Assembly: GCF_008727875.1 (NCBI RefSeq)
Contig: NZ_VTWS01000003.1
Span: 310,001 to 374,000 of the forward strand
Length of the DNA stretch: 64,000 nucleotides
From: Larkinella humicola
Lineage (GTDB): Bacteria; Bacteroidota; Bacteroidia; Cytophagales; Spirosomataceae
Direction: 5' to 3'
The notes beneath the pieces are model-generated. The model made no database searches, was not told the origin of the DNA, and saw nothing but the letters and a program-made list of their open reading frames with translations. Position numbers and translations under genes: made by a program. Positions within the stretch are counted from its first letter, which is position 1; the number at the start of each line of letters is the position of its first letter. Below are positions 28,080 to 37,333 of the stretch, in pieces.

Positions 28080-28340
28080 TCAGCTATTCTGTCTGCTTTT
28101 GAAGAAGGCCACAATGCCCAGGATCACCAACGCTCCCAGAAAAGCCGTCAGAATACGGGCGAGCAGGTCGGGCAGGCCGAACATGACCTGTAAGTCATTG
28201 CCTAACACCCAACTGCCGACAAAACTGCCGGCGATACCAATTAAAATCTGGAGCCAGATCGAAAACGAAAACCGTTTAAAAACCAGGTCGGCCAGCCAGC
28301 CGGCAACGGCACCCACTAAAATTGTAACGAGGATTCCCAT
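28080..28340 (-). CDS. GlsB/YeaQ/YmgE-family small membrane protein
   Basis: An 86-residue protein of the transglycosylase-associated (GlsB/YeaQ/YmgE) family. It has three hydrophobic segments with the glycine-rich pattern ILVGAVAGWLADLV, ILIGIAGSFVGSWVLG and a C-terminal LGALVILGIVAFF ending in basic residues. The family is tied to envelope stress, but its biochemical role is unknown. It is 100 bp upstream of the tetR-type gene on the same strand. Confidence 0.9.
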   Translation of the reverse strand: MGILVTILVGAVAGWLADLVFKRFSFSIWLQILIGIAGSFVGSWVLGNDLQVMFGLPDLLARILTAFLGALVILGIVAFFKSRQNS

Positions 28341-28471
28341 GACTTCAGAGCGATGTGTATAGTTACGGTGAATTGCTTGCGGCCACTCCGTTGAGTGGCT
28401 TGTTTAATCCAGACGCAGAATACCTTCTGAAGTCACATATTATGTTATAATTTACCTGAATTGGTAACAAA

Positions 28472-28500
28472 AAACGCCCGACCATGATGGCCGGGCGTTT
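28472..28500 (-). terminator. Intrinsic terminator of the sdhCAB operon
   Basis: On the minus strand AAACGCCCG pairs with CGGGCGTTT, with an inner CCAT/ATGG pairing. The stem is followed by a T run (plus-strand A run at 28466-28474). It lies 22 bp after the stop of sdhB. Confidence 0.85.
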
Positions 28501-28522
28501 GAATTTCGCTTTTAAATCGAAT

Positions 28523-29275
28523 CTACGCGTTATTCGAAGCCAGTTTGGCGCCCAGGTATTCGCGGTTCAGACGGGCAATGTGATCCAATGAAATCGATTT
28601 CGGACATTCCACCGAGCAGGCGCCCGTGAATGAACAGGCTCCAAATCCTTCGGCATCCATCTGGGCGACCATGCGCTCAGCGCGCAACTGGTGTTCGGCC
28701 TGGCCTTGTGGCAAAACCGCCAGGTGCGACACTTTCGCGGCTACGAACAACATGGCCGACGCATTTTTACAGGCCGCTACGCAGGCTCCGCAACCAATGC
28801 ACTGGGCCGCATCCATGGCTTCGTCAGCCACTTCGCGCGGAATCAGAATCTCGTTGGCATCCGGGGCCGAACCCGTGTTGACCGACACATAGCCGCCAGC
28901 CTGCACAATGCGGTCGAAGGCGTCGCGATCCACAATCAGGTCTTTCAGAACCGGGAAAGCCCGCGCACGCCAGGGTTCCACCACAATGGTGTCGCCGTCG
29001 TTGAAGCTCCGCATGTGCAACTGACAGGTCGTGGTGCCGGTTTGCGGACCGTGTGGCCGACCGTTGATGTACATGGAACAGGATCCGCAGATTCCTTCCC
29101 GACAATCATGATCGAACGCAACCGGTTCTTCGCCTTTGTGCGACAGGTCTTCGTTCAACACATCGAACATTTCCAGGAAAGACATATCCGGCGAAATATC
29201 CGACAATTTATAGTCCACCATTTTGCCTGGTGTTTGGCTATTTTTTTGTCTCCAGACTTTTAAGGCAATATCCAT
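28523..29275 (-). CDS. sdhB: Succinate dehydrogenase/fumarate reductase iron-sulfur subunit
   Basis: SdhB carries electrons from the flavoprotein to the membrane quinone site. The 250-residue protein has all cluster ligands: [17 protein letters not shown] plus a later C for the 2Fe-2S cluster, [15 protein letters not shown] for the 4Fe-4S cluster, and [15 protein letters not shown] for the remaining clusters. It is the third gene of the sdhC-sdhA-sdhB operon. The gap to sdhA (90 bp) contains an imperfect hairpin. Confidence 0.96.
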   Translation of the reverse strand: MDIALKVWRQKNSQTPGKMVDYKLSDISPDMSFLEMFDVLNEDLSHKGEEPVAFDHDCREGICGSCSMYINGRPHGPQTGTTTCQLHMRSFNDGDTIVVEPWRARAFPVLKDLIVDRDAFDRIVQAGGYVSVNTGSAPDANEILIPREVADEAMDAAQCIGCGACVAACKNASAMLFVAAKVSHLAVLPQGQAEHQLRAERMVAQMDAEGFGACSFTGACSVECPKSISLDHIARLNREYLGAKLASNNA

Positions 29276-29298
29276 TTCTTTTTATGTCTGAGGTTTAA

Positions 29299-29350
29299 GG
29301 TTTAACGTTTAAAGAGGATGCCTGCCGGATCGATCTTTAAACGTTAAACC
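29299..29350. repeat. Intra-operon hairpin between sdhA and sdhB
   Basis: A perfect 17-bp stem, GGTTTAACGTTTAAAGA (29299-29315) with its complement at 29334-29350, has an 18-nt loop. GGTTTAA/TTAAACC repeats outside it extend the stem imperfectly. It could protect the upstream sdhCA message or act as a weak attenuator. Confidence 0.75.
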
Positions 29351-29365
29351 CCAAACGTTAAACCC

Positions 29366-31336
29366 TTATTTATAACTCCGCTGTGTCAGCTTGACGGTTT
29401 CAAACTTCAGCTCTTCCTTGTGCAGTTTTTCGGGCTGACCCGGGCCTTTGTATTCCCAGGCGGCTACATACGTGTAATTTTCATCATCACGCTTGGCTTC
29501 ACCGTCTTCAGTCGAGTATTCTTCCCGGAAGTGTCCTCCGCAGGATTCGTTCCGGTTCAATGCATCGTCGACCATCAGTTCCCCCAGTTCGATGAAATCA
29601 GCTACGCGGGAAGCCTGTTCCAGCGCCGGATTCAGTTCCAGGTCGGTGCCGGTGACGCGCAGATTGCTCCAGAATTCTTTTTTCAACTCCTGAATCATCT
29701 TCTTGGCTTTGGTCAATCCTTCGGCATTCCGCGCCATTCCGCAGTATTCCCACATGATGTGGCCCAACTGCCGGTGGAACTCCTCGGCGGTTTTCTCACC
29801 TTTGATGGCCAGCATGCGGGCAATTGTGTCCTGCACATTCTGCTCCGCTTCTTTGAAAGCCGGGTGCGTGACCGCGATTTTGTCCGCCGGACCGATCGTC
29901 GCCAGGTAATCGCCCAGGGTATACGGAATAACGAAATAACCGTCGGCCAGTCCCTGCATCAGCGCCGATGCGCCCAGACGGTTGGCACCGTGATCGGAGA
30001 AGTTGGCTTCGCCCAGGGCGTAGAGGCCCGGAACGTTCGTCATCAGGTTGTAATCGACCCACAAACCACCCATCGTATAGTGAACGGCGGGGTAAATTTT
30101 CATCGGCGTTTCGTACGGATCGTCATCCACGATTTTCTCGTACATCTCGAACAGGTTGCCGTATTTGGCTTCAATCACCTTCCGACCGTCCCGTTTGATT
30201 GCATCGGCAAAGTCGAGGTAAACCGCCAGACCGGTTGGTGCAACGCCACGACCTTCGTCACAAACGTTTTTCGCATTGCGGGAAGCGACGTCGCGCGGTA
30301 CAAGGTTCCCAAACGACGGATACCGGCGTTCCAGAAAATAATCGCGGTCTTCTTCCTTGATATCTTTCGCCTTGATTTCGCCCTTCCGGACTTTCTCGGC
30401 AATCTCTTTCGTTTTTGGCACCCAAACCCGGCCGTCGTTCCGCAGCGATTCCGACATCAGCGTCAGTTTCGACTGGTAGTTTCCTTTCACCGGAATACAG
30501 GTCGGGTGAATCTGGGTGAAGCACGGATTGGCCATTAAGGCCCCCTTTTTGTGGGCCCGCCAGGCTGCCGTTACGTTGGAGCCCATGGCGTTGGTCGACA
30601 GGTAAAAGACGTTGCCGTAGCCGCCCGTGCAGAGTAAAACCGCGTGCGCTGAATGCGATTCGATTTTGCCCGTAACCAGATTTCGGGTGATGATCCCGCG
30701 CGCTTTACCGCCCTCAATCACCAGATCGAGCATTTCGGTACGCGGATACAGCTTCACTTTTCCGTTGGCAACCTGCCGGCTCAGCGCGCTGTAGGCACCC
30801 AGCAGCAATTGCTGCCCGGTTTGGCCCCGTGCGTAGAACGTCCGGGATACCTGCGAACCACCGAAGGAGCGGTTGGCCAGGGCGCCACCGTATTCGCGGG
30901 CGAAGGGGACCCCCTGCGCCACACACTGGTCGATGATGTTGACACTGACTTCGGCCAGCCGGTGAACGTTGCCTTCGCGGGCGCGGTAGTCACCGCCTTT
31001 GATGGTGTCGTAGAACAGCCGGAAGACGCTGTCGCCGTCGTTCTGGTAGTTTTTAGCCGCGTTGATACCGCCCTGGGCCGCAATACTGTGCGCCCGACGG
31101 GGGCTATCCTGGAAGCAAAACGCCTTGACGTTGTAGCCCAGTTCGGCGAGTGCAGCCGCTGCTGAGGCACCGGCTAGCCCGGTGCCGACCACGATGACCT
31201 CGTATTTTCGTTTGTTGGCCGGATTGACCAGCTTCAGATTAAATTTATGCTTCGCCCACTTTTCAGCGAGGGGGCCTTCCGGAACCTTAGACTCCAGCTT
31301 CGTCCCGGTTTCTTTCTCTTCTAATACGTCTAACAT
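29366..31336 (-). CDS. sdhA: Succinate dehydrogenase/fumarate reductase flavoprotein subunit
   Basis: SdhA holds covalent FAD and interconverts succinate and fumarate. The 656-residue protein shows the dinucleotide-binding start [21 protein letters not shown] and the FAD region [16 protein letters not shown]. The histidine in [11 protein letters not shown] is the expected covalent flavin site. Also seen are [31 protein letters not shown] and [21 protein letters not shown]. The arrangement with sdhB and a single cytochrome b subunit is the class B succinate:quinone oxidoreductase usual in Bacteroidota. It lies 44 bp downstream of sdhC. Confidence 0.96.
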   Translation of the reverse strand: MLDVLEEKETGTKLESKVPEGPLAEKWAKHKFNLKLVNPANKRKYEVIVVGTGLAGASAAAALAELGYNVKAFCFQDSPRRAHSIAAQGGINAAKNYQNDGDSVFRLFYDTIKGGDYRAREGNVHRLAEVSVNIIDQCVAQGVPFAREYGGALANRSFGGSQVSRTFYARGQTGQQLLLGAYSALSRQVANGKVKLYPRTEMLDLVIEGGKARGIITRNLVTGKIESHSAHAVLLCTGGYGNVFYLSTNAMGSNVTAAWRAHKKGALMANPCFTQIHPTCIPVKGNYQSKLTLMSESLRNDGRVWVPKTKEIAEKVRKGEIKAKDIKEEDRDYFLERRYPSFGNLVPRDVASRNAKNVCDEGRGVAPTGLAVYLDFADAIKRDGRKVIEAKYGNLFEMYEKIVDDDPYETPMKIYPAVHYTMGGLWVDYNLMTNVPGLYALGEANFSDHGANRLGASALMQGLADGYFVIPYTLGDYLATIGPADKIAVTHPAFKEAEQNVQDTIARMLAIKGEKTAEEFHRQLGHIMWEYCGMARNAEGLTKAKKMIQELKKEFWSNLRVTGTDLELNPALEQASRVADFIELGELMVDDALNRNESCGGHFREEYSTEDGEAKRDDENYTYVAAWEYKGPGQPEKLHKEELKFETVKLTQRSYK

Positions 31337-31380
31337 AGACAGATACGGTTCAATACTTGTACGATAAAACCCTGTTCTGA

Positions 31381-32115
31381 TTAAAAAAGAATATGGTGCG
31401 CTTTCAGATAAATGTAAACCGGCATGGCGGCAAACAAAGCCGGAATGACGATCCCAAATCCGTACGTACCCAAAAATTCAATAAGCGGAGAATATTTCTT
31501 GTGGCGAAGGCCCAGCGTCTGGAAACCACTTTGAAAACCGTGTACGAGGTGAAACGACAGGGCGATCATCGACACCACATACAGTGCGACATACCACAGG
31601 TAGGAAAAGGCAAAAACGGTCACGGCGTAGAGATCCTTGATGGGTTCGCCGTCGTACGTTACCTGCGGGATGCTTCCGGCCGTAATCGTTTCGCCGTTCA
31701 ACACCACCGGCCCGAAATGCATCGTGTACCAGAACGTCCGCATGTGGATGATGATGAAAACCAGAATGATCGTTCCCAGAATACCCATGTTGCGCGAGGT
31801 CCAGGGGCTGTTGGCTTCCGGTTTTGCGTAGGCATACTTAACGGGGCGCGAAGCCTGGTTGTGGCGCGTCAGCACCAGCGCCATCAGGGCATGAACGATG
31901 ATCGAACTGTACAGTAAATAGGAAATGGTCTTTATGATCGGATTGTGGGTCATAAAGTAGCTGTACTCATTGAAGGCCCGGCCTTCGTCGCCTTTGAACA
32001 ATTGCAGGTTCCCAACCAAATGGACAATCAGGAACGAGCACAAAAACAGCCCCGTCAGCGACATGACAACTTTGCGACCGAGGGTGCTGGAAAGTGTTGT
32101 TGTTACCCAAGACAT
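31381..32115 (-). CDS. sdhC: Succinate dehydrogenase cytochrome b subunit
   Basis: The membrane anchor of the complex: 244 residues with five hydrophobic segments and histidines within them ([40 protein letters not shown]), suitable for two b haems. The length and five-segment layout match the class B fumarate reductase/succinate dehydrogenase family. I chose the ATG at 32115 ([19 protein letters not shown]) because a good minus-strand promoter lies 63-93 bp upstream and the longer frame begins with unrelated residues. It is the first gene of the operon. Confidence 0.94.
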   Translation of the reverse strand: MSWVTTTLSSTLGRKVVMSLTGLFLCSFLIVHLVGNLQLFKGDEGRAFNEYSYFMTHNPIIKTISYLLYSSIIVHALMALVLTRHNQASRPVKYAYAKPEANSPWTSRNMGILGTIILVFIIIHMRTFWYTMHFGPVVLNGETITAGSIPQVTYDGEPIKDLYAVTVFAFSYLWYVALYVVSMIALSFHLVHGFQSGFQTLGLRHKKYSPLIEFLGTYGFGIVIPALFAAMPVYIYLKAHHILF

Positions 32116-32177
32116 ATAGCGTGTAAAGAAATTTTTGTTTAGTAAACCGGCTTGAAAATTAACCGATTCGTAGAGGT

Positions 32178-32208
32178 CAAAACTACAGCACAAAGCGATT
32201 CGAACCAA
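32178..32208 (-). promoter_or_regulatory. Promoter of sdhCAB
   Basis: On the minus strand TTG (32208-32206) and TAGTTTTG (32185-32178) are 20 nt apart, matching the Bacteroidota TTG-N19-21-TAnnTTTG promoter. The expected start of transcription gives a leader of about 55 nt before sdhC. Confidence 0.65.
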
Positions 32209-32447
32209 AAAAACCCCGTATTTTTACGCTTATTTGGAATTAATAAAAGGTCGTTGTTCCGTTTCTCCGGCTAACGGGTTGTAAACCGATTTTGTTTTGT
32301 TATTCAACGATCCGAATAGGATTATTTTAAGCCTTTATAACGTATAGACTCTTTCTGTACAGCGTATATTCCTCCTGCCCTCTTCGTTAATTTTGAACTT
32401 TTTCGATTACCCTATTCCTTCCCGCTCCGGCAGTAAAAGCGCGACTT

Positions 32448-32479
32448 TTGGAATAATTACCGGAAGGCTGTTACTTTTG
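32448..32479 (+). promoter_or_regulatory. Promoter of fabD
   Basis: TTG (32448-32450, within TTTTGG) and TACTTTTG (32472-32479) are 21 nt apart and fit the Bacteroidota promoter consensus. It predicts a leader of roughly 105 nt. The intergenic region 32116-32592 also holds the divergent sdh promoter; no ORF or RNA gene was seen in it. Confidence 0.65.
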
Positions 32480-32592
32480 CCCTGAACTGGATTGCATAGA
32501 TTAAAAAGGATAAGCAGATTACTTGACAAACCGTTCAATCCTTTGAATCCTCCACTCTCTGCCAATACAATTCAAGACGACCTTATTCGATC

Positions 32593-33492
32593 ATGAAAAA
32601 AGCATACATTTTCCCCGGCCAGGGGGCACAATTCTCCGGAATGGGACTGGGTCTATACCAGCAATCCGAAAAAGCGAAATACTTCTTCGAGCAGGCCAAC
32701 CACATTCTGGGTTTCGAGATTACGAAAGTCATGTTTGAAGGCACCGACGAGGAGCTGAAGCAAACGAACGTGACCCAACCCGCCATTTTTCTGCACTCCG
32801 TCATTCTGGCCCAAACCGTCGGGGATTTTGCCCCGGATATGGTGGCCGGGCATTCGCTGGGCGAATTTTCGGCCCTGGTTGCCGCTGGCGGTCTGTCCTT
32901 CGAGGATGGTTTGCGGCTGGTGGCCCAGCGGGCGAGTGCCATGCAGAAAGCGTGTGAACTCCAGCCGTCGACGATGGCCGCCGTGCTGGGGCTCGACGAT
33001 GCCACCATCGAACGGATCTGTCTGGACGTGGCCGCCGGGTCCGGATTTAAGGAAGTGGTGATTCCGGCAAATTACAACTGCCCCGGTCAGGTCGTCATCT
33101 CGGGTTCGCTCGAGGGCGTCCGGCTCGCGGGCGAAAAACTGAAAGAAGCGGGGGCTAAACGGGTGCTGCCGTTGCAGGTGGGTGGAGCCTTTCACTCGCC
33201 CCTGATGGAACCGGCCCGCGAAGAACTGGCCCAAGCCATTCAAACGACGCCATTCAGCCAGCCGCGTTGCCCGATTTACCAAAACGTCAATGCCAAACCG
33301 GCCACGGATGTGGAAACGATCAAAGCCAACCTCATCGCGCAATTGACAGCCCCCGTCCGCTGGACGCAATCGGTTGAAGCCATGAGTGCCGATGGTGCCA
33401 CGGTTTTCGTGGAGTGCGGCCCCGGCAAAGTGCTTCAGGGTCTGGTGAAGAAAATTATTCCAACCGCCGAAACACAGGGCGTAACTAGTTAA
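32593..33492 (+). CDS. fabD: Malonyl-CoA:ACP S-malonyltransferase
   Basis: FabD loads malonyl groups onto acyl carrier protein for fatty acid synthesis. The 299-residue protein has the N-terminal FPGQGAQFSGMG, the nucleophile Ser88 in GHSLGEFSA, the conserved QRASAMQ and His201 in GGAFHSPLM, completing the catalytic dyad. The C-terminal VECGPGKVLQGLVKKI is typical. It appears to be a single-gene unit, ending next to an imperfect hairpin (33487-33553) that overlaps its stop. Confidence 0.96.
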   Translation: MKKAYIFPGQGAQFSGMGLGLYQQSEKAKYFFEQANHILGFEITKVMFEGTDEELKQTNVTQPAIFLHSVILAQTVGDFAPDMVAGHSLGEFSALVAAGGLSFEDGLRLVAQRASAMQKACELQPSTMAAVLGLDDATIERICLDVAAGSGFKEVVIPANYNCPGQVVISGSLEGVRLAGEKLKEAGAKRVLPLQVGGAFHSPLMEPAREELAQAIQTTPFSQPRCPIYQNVNAKPATDVETIKANLIAQLTAPVRWTQSVEAMSADGATVFVECGPGKVLQGLVKKIIPTAETQGVTS

Positions 33493-33553
33493 GAACGAAG
33501 AGTGAAGAGTGAAGAATTAAAAAAGCGCGTCAGCCCACTCTTCATTCTTAACT
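33487..33553. repeat. Imperfect hairpin after fabD
   Basis: Arms at 33487-33504 and 33536-33553 pair over 18 nt with one mismatch. The loop region contains GCGTCAGCC next to the right arm, the same sequence found at the apex of the hairpins at 3213 and 42597, but its left partner is missing here. This looks like a degenerate copy of the same element type. The fabD stop is inside the left arm. Confidence 0.7.
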
Positions 33554-33582
33554 CATAACTCTTAACTTTTTTCGAAAGCTTC

Positions 33583-33614
33583 TTGCTTTTTTAAGTGCAG
33601 AACCGCTATCTTTG
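33583..33614 (+). promoter_or_regulatory. Promoter of tRNA-Gln
   Basis: TTG (33583-33585) and TATCTTTG (33607-33614) are 21 nt apart, an exact fit to the Bacteroidota consensus, ending 10 nt before the mature 5' end of the tRNA. Confidence 0.8.
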
Positions 33615-33624
33615 CACTCGCAAT

Positions 33625-33695
33625 TGCCGGGTCGTCTAAGGGTAGGACGACAGATTTTGGTTCTGTTTGTGAGGGTTCGAATCCTTCCCCGGCAA
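33625..33695 (+). tRNA. tRNA-Gln (anticodon TTG)
   Basis: The cloverleaf is readable. The acceptor stem is TGCCGGG (33625-33631) with CCCGGCA (33688-33694) and discriminator A. The anticodon stem ACAGA/TCTGT encloses the loop TTTTGGT, with the anticodon TTG at 33657-33659. The T arm contains GGTTCGAATCC. The CCA end is not encoded. A promoter and an intrinsic terminator flank it, so it is a stand-alone unit. Confidence 0.96.
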
Positions 33696-33709
33696 CTGAC
33701 AATAAATGT

Positions 33710-33750
33710 AGACCGCTAACGATCATCCCGTTAGCGGTCTTTTTATTTTT
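33710..33750 (+). terminator. Intrinsic terminator of tRNA-Gln
   Basis: AGACCGCTAACG pairs with CGTTAGCGGTCT as a perfect 12-bp stem with a 7-nt loop, followed by TTTTTATTTTT. Confidence 0.9.
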
Positions 33751-33761
33751 GCGTTGACGAA

Positions 33762-34040
33762 ATGGTTAACGAGATTGGATTTACCCCGCCATTATCTTTC
33801 CCTTGCCTGATGTGTGATTTCCACCGGAACCCAGCCGATCAACCCATCCAACCTAACTCCGTACACGTTGTTTACCATCTGCCAACGGGAGTGGCTACGT
33901 TCGATCCTAACTGGGCTCAGGGGGATGCTTTCTCGCCGACCGGATCCTTATTCCTGCTAAAAGGCTACCGAAACGGTTCAAAAGATTTTGGCTATTCAGC
34001 ACACCAGGACCTTGGAACGAAATTATCTGCTCATCTGTAG
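33762..34040 (+). CDS. Doubtful small ORF, 92 codons
   Basis: An open frame begins right after the tRNA terminator. It has no recognisable motif, signal or membrane segment. The remainder of the region 33751-34155 holds no better candidate and no structured RNA that I can see. The frame is listed so that this 400-bp stretch is not left blank. It may well be non-coding. Confidence 0.2.
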   Translation: MVNEIGFTPPLSFPCLMCDFHRNPADQPIQPNSVHVVYHLPTGVATFDPNWAQGDAFSPTGSLFLLKGYRNGSKDFGYSAHQDLGTKLSAHL

Positions 34041-34155
34041 TGAGTTGGCCGATGAGAATATGACCGAATAATAAGTTAGCATAACCAACTGATATCGAGG
34101 AGCGTTCTATACCCTAAGACCTGCCTGGTAAACGTGTACCAGCCAGCTTACACTT

Positions 34156-34572
34156 GTGGTACAGATTGTGGAAGAGAAGATAAACCGGAAACCGAAAATA
34201 CTCATTGTTGATGACGATGCAACGTACCGCCAGCTCCTAACGCTTCACCTATCCAAAGCAGGTTACGAGGTCTTTCTGGCCAGGGATGGATACGAAGCCT
34301 TGAATTGGCTTCGACCGGAACAGCAACCCGACTTGATTTTGCTGGATCTGCTAATGCCCCGTTTTAGTGGTGTGGATGTTCTGACGAAACTAAAGACGTC
34401 AACCAGCAAGACACCAGTTATCTTAATCTCAGGTGCCGAATGGCCGATTGCCCGCCAAGGGGCCAATGAATCTTCCCCTGATGCGTTTCTGATGAAGCCA
34501 TTTGCCATGAAGTCTTTATTGGAAAAAATAGAATCCTTGTTATCTCCCGCATCCCAGGCAGACCCTGTTTGA
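34156..34572 (+). CDS. Single-domain response regulator (CheY-like)
   Basis: A receiver domain of 138 residues with no output domain. The acidic pocket is D19-D20-D21, the phospho-acceptor is Asp64 in LILLDLLMPR, Ser92 is in the Thr/Ser switch position (ILISGAEWP) and Lys114 follows in LMKPFA. There is no ATG at the beginning: GTG at 34156 or GTG at 34168 must be used, so the start is uncertain. No histidine kinase is adjacent. It could relay phosphate within a pathway encoded elsewhere. Confidence 0.88.
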   Translation: MVQIVEEKINRKPKILIVDDDATYRQLLTLHLSKAGYEVFLARDGYEALNWLRPEQQPDLILLDLLMPRFSGVDVLTKLKTSTSKTPVILISGAEWPIARQGANESSPDAFLMKPFAMKSLLEKIESLLSPASQADPV

Positions 34573-34651
34573 TATGGCCTGAACGGACCGGTAGCGGCAT
34601 TCCTGATCAGACTTTGCCGACCGGATGATATCAGAGAAAATCATCCATTTT

Positions 34652-35410
34652 TCACAAAACATCTTCGTACAACAGCCTTGAATTCAGCGGTTGGACAGGC
34701 CGGGCATTGTGATCATAATGCGCTTTAAACTGATCAATTTGTGCACTTGAAACCTCAATCGGTGTTTTTACAATAAAAAACAGTACCCCTTGCGAACAGG
34801 GCGGAGTGGTCAGCGACCCCATGTAGGTGTAGTAGCGTTTATCGGAAGGCAGTAGGCTATTCAGGTCAATGGATGTAGTTGCACTCACCTCCGTTTCTTT
34901 TTGTTTTGGCCAATTACTCAACACGGATTCAATGAGCGAATTGCTAACTCCTTTTTTAAGAAAAAAACCCACTACCAGTAGCGCCCCGGAGGAGGGGTCC
35001 TGATGCACCAGATGTAGTTCCATATCGCTGGCTACGCCATCAAGCAAGTGTTCGCTGTGGTAATGCAAATGAAACTGCTTGAAGTCATACGTTTTCTTAT
35101 TGTAAACAACTCGATTGGTACCGTTATTATTGACTTGGAGCGTATGACCATTGTCTAGTATTTTAATTGGAAAAGCGCTATAGTTAAAATCCAGATTGGG
35201 CAGATCGACTTTGATGGTGCTATTCGTTTGAATATCCACCGGCGATTGAATCGGGCCTGCGCATTCCGAAAATCCCTGTGTTTGCCAATCAGGGTGTTCG
35301 TAATTCCAATGGATAACATCGGGCTTTACAATGTCTTCGGTTTTAGAACACGAACTTACAGCGATCGCCAGCATAATACTAAATACTTTGATAATGGAAA
35401 ACTGATTCAT
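34652..35410 (-). CDS. Alpha-class carbonic anhydrase, lipoprotein
   Basis: Interconverts CO2 and bicarbonate in the periplasm or at the surface. The 252-residue protein has a lipoprotein signal (AVSSC, Cys21). The zinc ligands are His114 and His116 (FHLHYHSEH) and His133 (MELHLVH). His89 in DNGHTLQV lies at the motif of the proton-shuttle histidine region. QSPVDI and the C-terminal SLTTPPCSQGVLFFIV with TTPPCS are diagnostic of the alpha class. Two conserved cysteines, Cys50 and that in PPCS, could form the usual disulfide. It appears monocistronic. Confidence 0.94.
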   Translation of the reverse strand: MNQFSIIKVFSIMLAIAVSSCSKTEDIVKPDVIHWNYEHPDWQTQGFSECAGPIQSPVDIQTNSTIKVDLPNLDFNYSAFPIKILDNGHTLQVNNNGTNRVVYNKKTYDFKQFHLHYHSEHLLDGVASDMELHLVHQDPSSGALLVVGFFLKKGVSNSLIESVLSNWPKQKETEVSATTSIDLNSLLPSDKRYYTYMGSLTTPPCSQGVLFFIVKTPIEVSSAQIDQFKAHYDHNARPVQPLNSRLLYEDVL

Positions 35411-35596
35411 AAGCTCTTAAGGGTTAAAAGATTAGGAAGTTCACTTAAGAGAAAATGCAACAATTATTATGCCTATACGCCTGAAGTAGTGACTACGCTC
35501 GCAATTGGTCCCGTTCTCCGGGAGGAGGTTACATTGAATCAGGGTGCTTTTTTTGTGGATTGACGAATTGGGAAAAAAGAACAAGCCCAAAATTCG

Positions 35597-36265
35597 TTAC
35601 GCTTTAATCAGGTGCTGGTCATACCCGGCTGCAACCAGGGCCTTATAGGCATCCCAAACGTCTTGTGGTATCTCCTGCGGAATCTGAAACCCCTTCTGAG
35701 GGTATTCCCTGATTCGTTGTAAATCCCCCACCATGATGTGGATCACCTGCTCCGCCGACAGCTCGGGATTCGAGTACGTTTCCAGGTATTCCTCGTAGGA
35801 AGCCTGCGGGGACGTAACACGCACTTGTTTTTGGGGCCAAACCTTCCGAAACGTAGCATAGCTCCGGCGCTCCATGTACGGTTTTTGAACCAGCAGAAAA
35901 TGAGTGGGGTCCAGGTTGCGCTCCGCAAGCCGTTGTTGGGTAAACAGGACATTCTCACCGGTATTGGTGGATTGGTTTTCAATCAGCATGGCCTCGTCCG
36001 GAACACCCATGTTCCGGGCAATTTCGGCAAACTGATCCGCTTCGGGTTCGGTCCACAGGTTTCGGGTAATCACGCCCAAGCCGCCGGAAAAGATCAGGAG
36101 CGGGGCCCAGCCGTCCAGCCAAAGCTGCGCGCCCCGTTCTGCGACCCGTTTATCGTAGCTACACAGGACGAAAATGGCGTCGGCAGGCTGGAGAGGCTGG
36201 TTAAGCCGGTGGTAATCCCATAGTTTTTTAGCCAGACGATGAATGGATGCAGGAACTTGATTCAT
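35597..36265 (-). CDS. YdcF/DUF218-family protein
   Basis: A 222-residue protein with the DUF218 core: DAIFVLCSYDKRVAERG, LLIFSGGLG, then ENQSTNTGENVLFTQQ and FLLVQKPYMERRSYATF. The family includes SanA and YdcF; some members bind nucleotides or act on envelope precursors, but the reaction is not settled. No signal peptide or membrane segment is seen, so it appears cytoplasmic, unlike SanA. The C-terminal 50 residues (VWDAYKALVAAGYDQHLIKA) match cytoplasmic YdcF-type members. Confidence 0.85.
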   Translation of the reverse strand: MNQVPASIHRLAKKLWDYHRLNQPLQPADAIFVLCSYDKRVAERGAQLWLDGWAPLLIFSGGLGVITRNLWTEPEADQFAEIARNMGVPDEAMLIENQSTNTGENVLFTQQRLAERNLDPTHFLLVQKPYMERRSYATFRKVWPQKQVRVTSPQASYEEYLETYSNPELSAEQVIHIMVGDLQRIREYPQKGFQIPQEIPQDVWDAYKALVAAGYDQHLIKA

Positions 36266-36341
36266 AAAAAGGATTTATTGTGTCCAGGTCTCTTTAGGAA
36301 GGGTTAGTTACGTTTTTGAATTAGAATCGACTAAGTCCGCT

Positions 36342-36415
36342 TTTGCCCCCCAGCCCCCTAAAGGGAGAGCCTTGAGCGCGGAAAAACTCCCCCTTTAGGG
36401 GGCTTGGGGGGCAAA
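36342..36415. repeat. C/G-rich palindromic intergenic repeat
   Basis: Left arm TTTGCCCCCCAGCCCCCTAA and its near-complement ending in GGGGGGCAAA form an almost perfect stem of about 28 bp with CCCTTTAGGG inside. This type is widespread between genes of Bacteroidota. It follows the stop of the SPFH gene at 36488 on the minus strand and could serve as its terminator. Confidence 0.8.
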
Positions 36416-36487
36416 TCGAAGCAGAACCTAACAGCCCTGCCCTTTAGATGAACGGGACAATTTACAAGTAGAATAGCAAACTTCGTT

Positions 36488-37333
36488 TCAGGGCTTGATA
36501 CCGAGCATCAAATTGGCCGATCCCGTCGAGGTGGTGGGGAGCTTTCCGTCCCATTTTTCAATCCACTGCTGCTGAATCAGCATGGGCGTCAAGGTACGCT
36601 GTTTCAGCGTGTTGGCTTCGGATTCGGCTTGGGCGTTGATCAGCCGGGCGCGGGCGGCTCCGGTTGCGCGGGTAATCGCAATTTCGGCCTGGGCTTTTTC
36701 CGACTCAATCTTGTTCCGAAGGGCCATGGCCGTTTGAACGGCGGTATTTTTGGCATCGATAGCAGCCTGTAAAGAAGGCGGTGGGGTGACGGCTGAAGTC
36801 AACCGTTCGTAAATAAAACCGTCTTCTTTGAGTGATTTACGCAACTCGGCTTCCACTTTCGCTTCGAAACGCGCCCGTTGCCCCACCAGGCTATCGGATT
36901 TAAACTCGTTGGTAGTCAGCCGGTAAGCATCGAACACCATGTTTCGGATAATGGTTTGCTCGAGTTGCGGCAACGGTCGGCGGTATTGCCGGTAAATCTG
37001 GGGAACCTCCGCCGGATTGGGGTGGTACGTCAGCGTCGGGTCCACCGTAAAGGATGCGCCATCATTGGTGTTCACGGTAAAGGATTGGTAATCGACCGTC
37101 TGGGTAAAGGTTGGGAATTCTTCAATTTTAGTCAGCCAGGGAATATACCACACAAAACCGGTCACCTCCGTAATGTCGCTCACGCCCCGATCCGACCCCG
37201 ACATGTTAATTTTTAGCCCCACGTGTCCGGCATCGATCCGGGTGTAAAACCGGCCAATGAACGAGAAAAGAATCAGGAAGATAACGACGGTTATACCGAT
37301 GGTAACCAGACGTTTACGAGGGAGTGTTTCCAT
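36488..37333 (-). CDS. Prohibitin-like SPFH/band 7 membrane protein
   Basis: A 281-residue protein with one N-terminal membrane helix (residues about 10-28) and an SPFH domain. The sequence AGHVGLKINMSGSDRGVSDIT followed by FVWYIPWLT matches bacterial prohibitin homologues. The region after 190 is an alanine- and glutamate-rich coiled coil (ESEKAQAEIAITRATGAARARLINAQAESEANTL). Such proteins assemble large rings in the membrane and scaffold proteases or lipid domains. I chose the ATG at 37333, which overlaps the end of the upstream small gene by 20 nt. Confidence 0.88.
   Translation of the reverse strand: METLPRKRLVTIGITVVIFLILFSFIGRFYTRIDAGHVGLKINMSGSDRGVSDITEVTGFVWYIPWLTKIEEFPTFTQTVDYQSFTVNTNDGASFTVDPTLTYHPNPAEVPQIYRQYRRPLPQLEQTIIRNMVFDAYRLTTNEFKSDSLVGQRARFEAKVEAELRKSLKEDGFIYERLTSAVTPPPSLQAAIDAKNTAVQTAMALRNKIESEKAQAEIAITRATGAARARLINAQAESEANTLKQRTLTPMLIQQQWIEKWDGKLPTTSTGSANLMLGIKP

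Noticed and set aside
33762-34040. Clear protein gene after the tRNA
   Set aside because: Listed only as doubtful: there are no motifs, no promoter box and no neighbour support.
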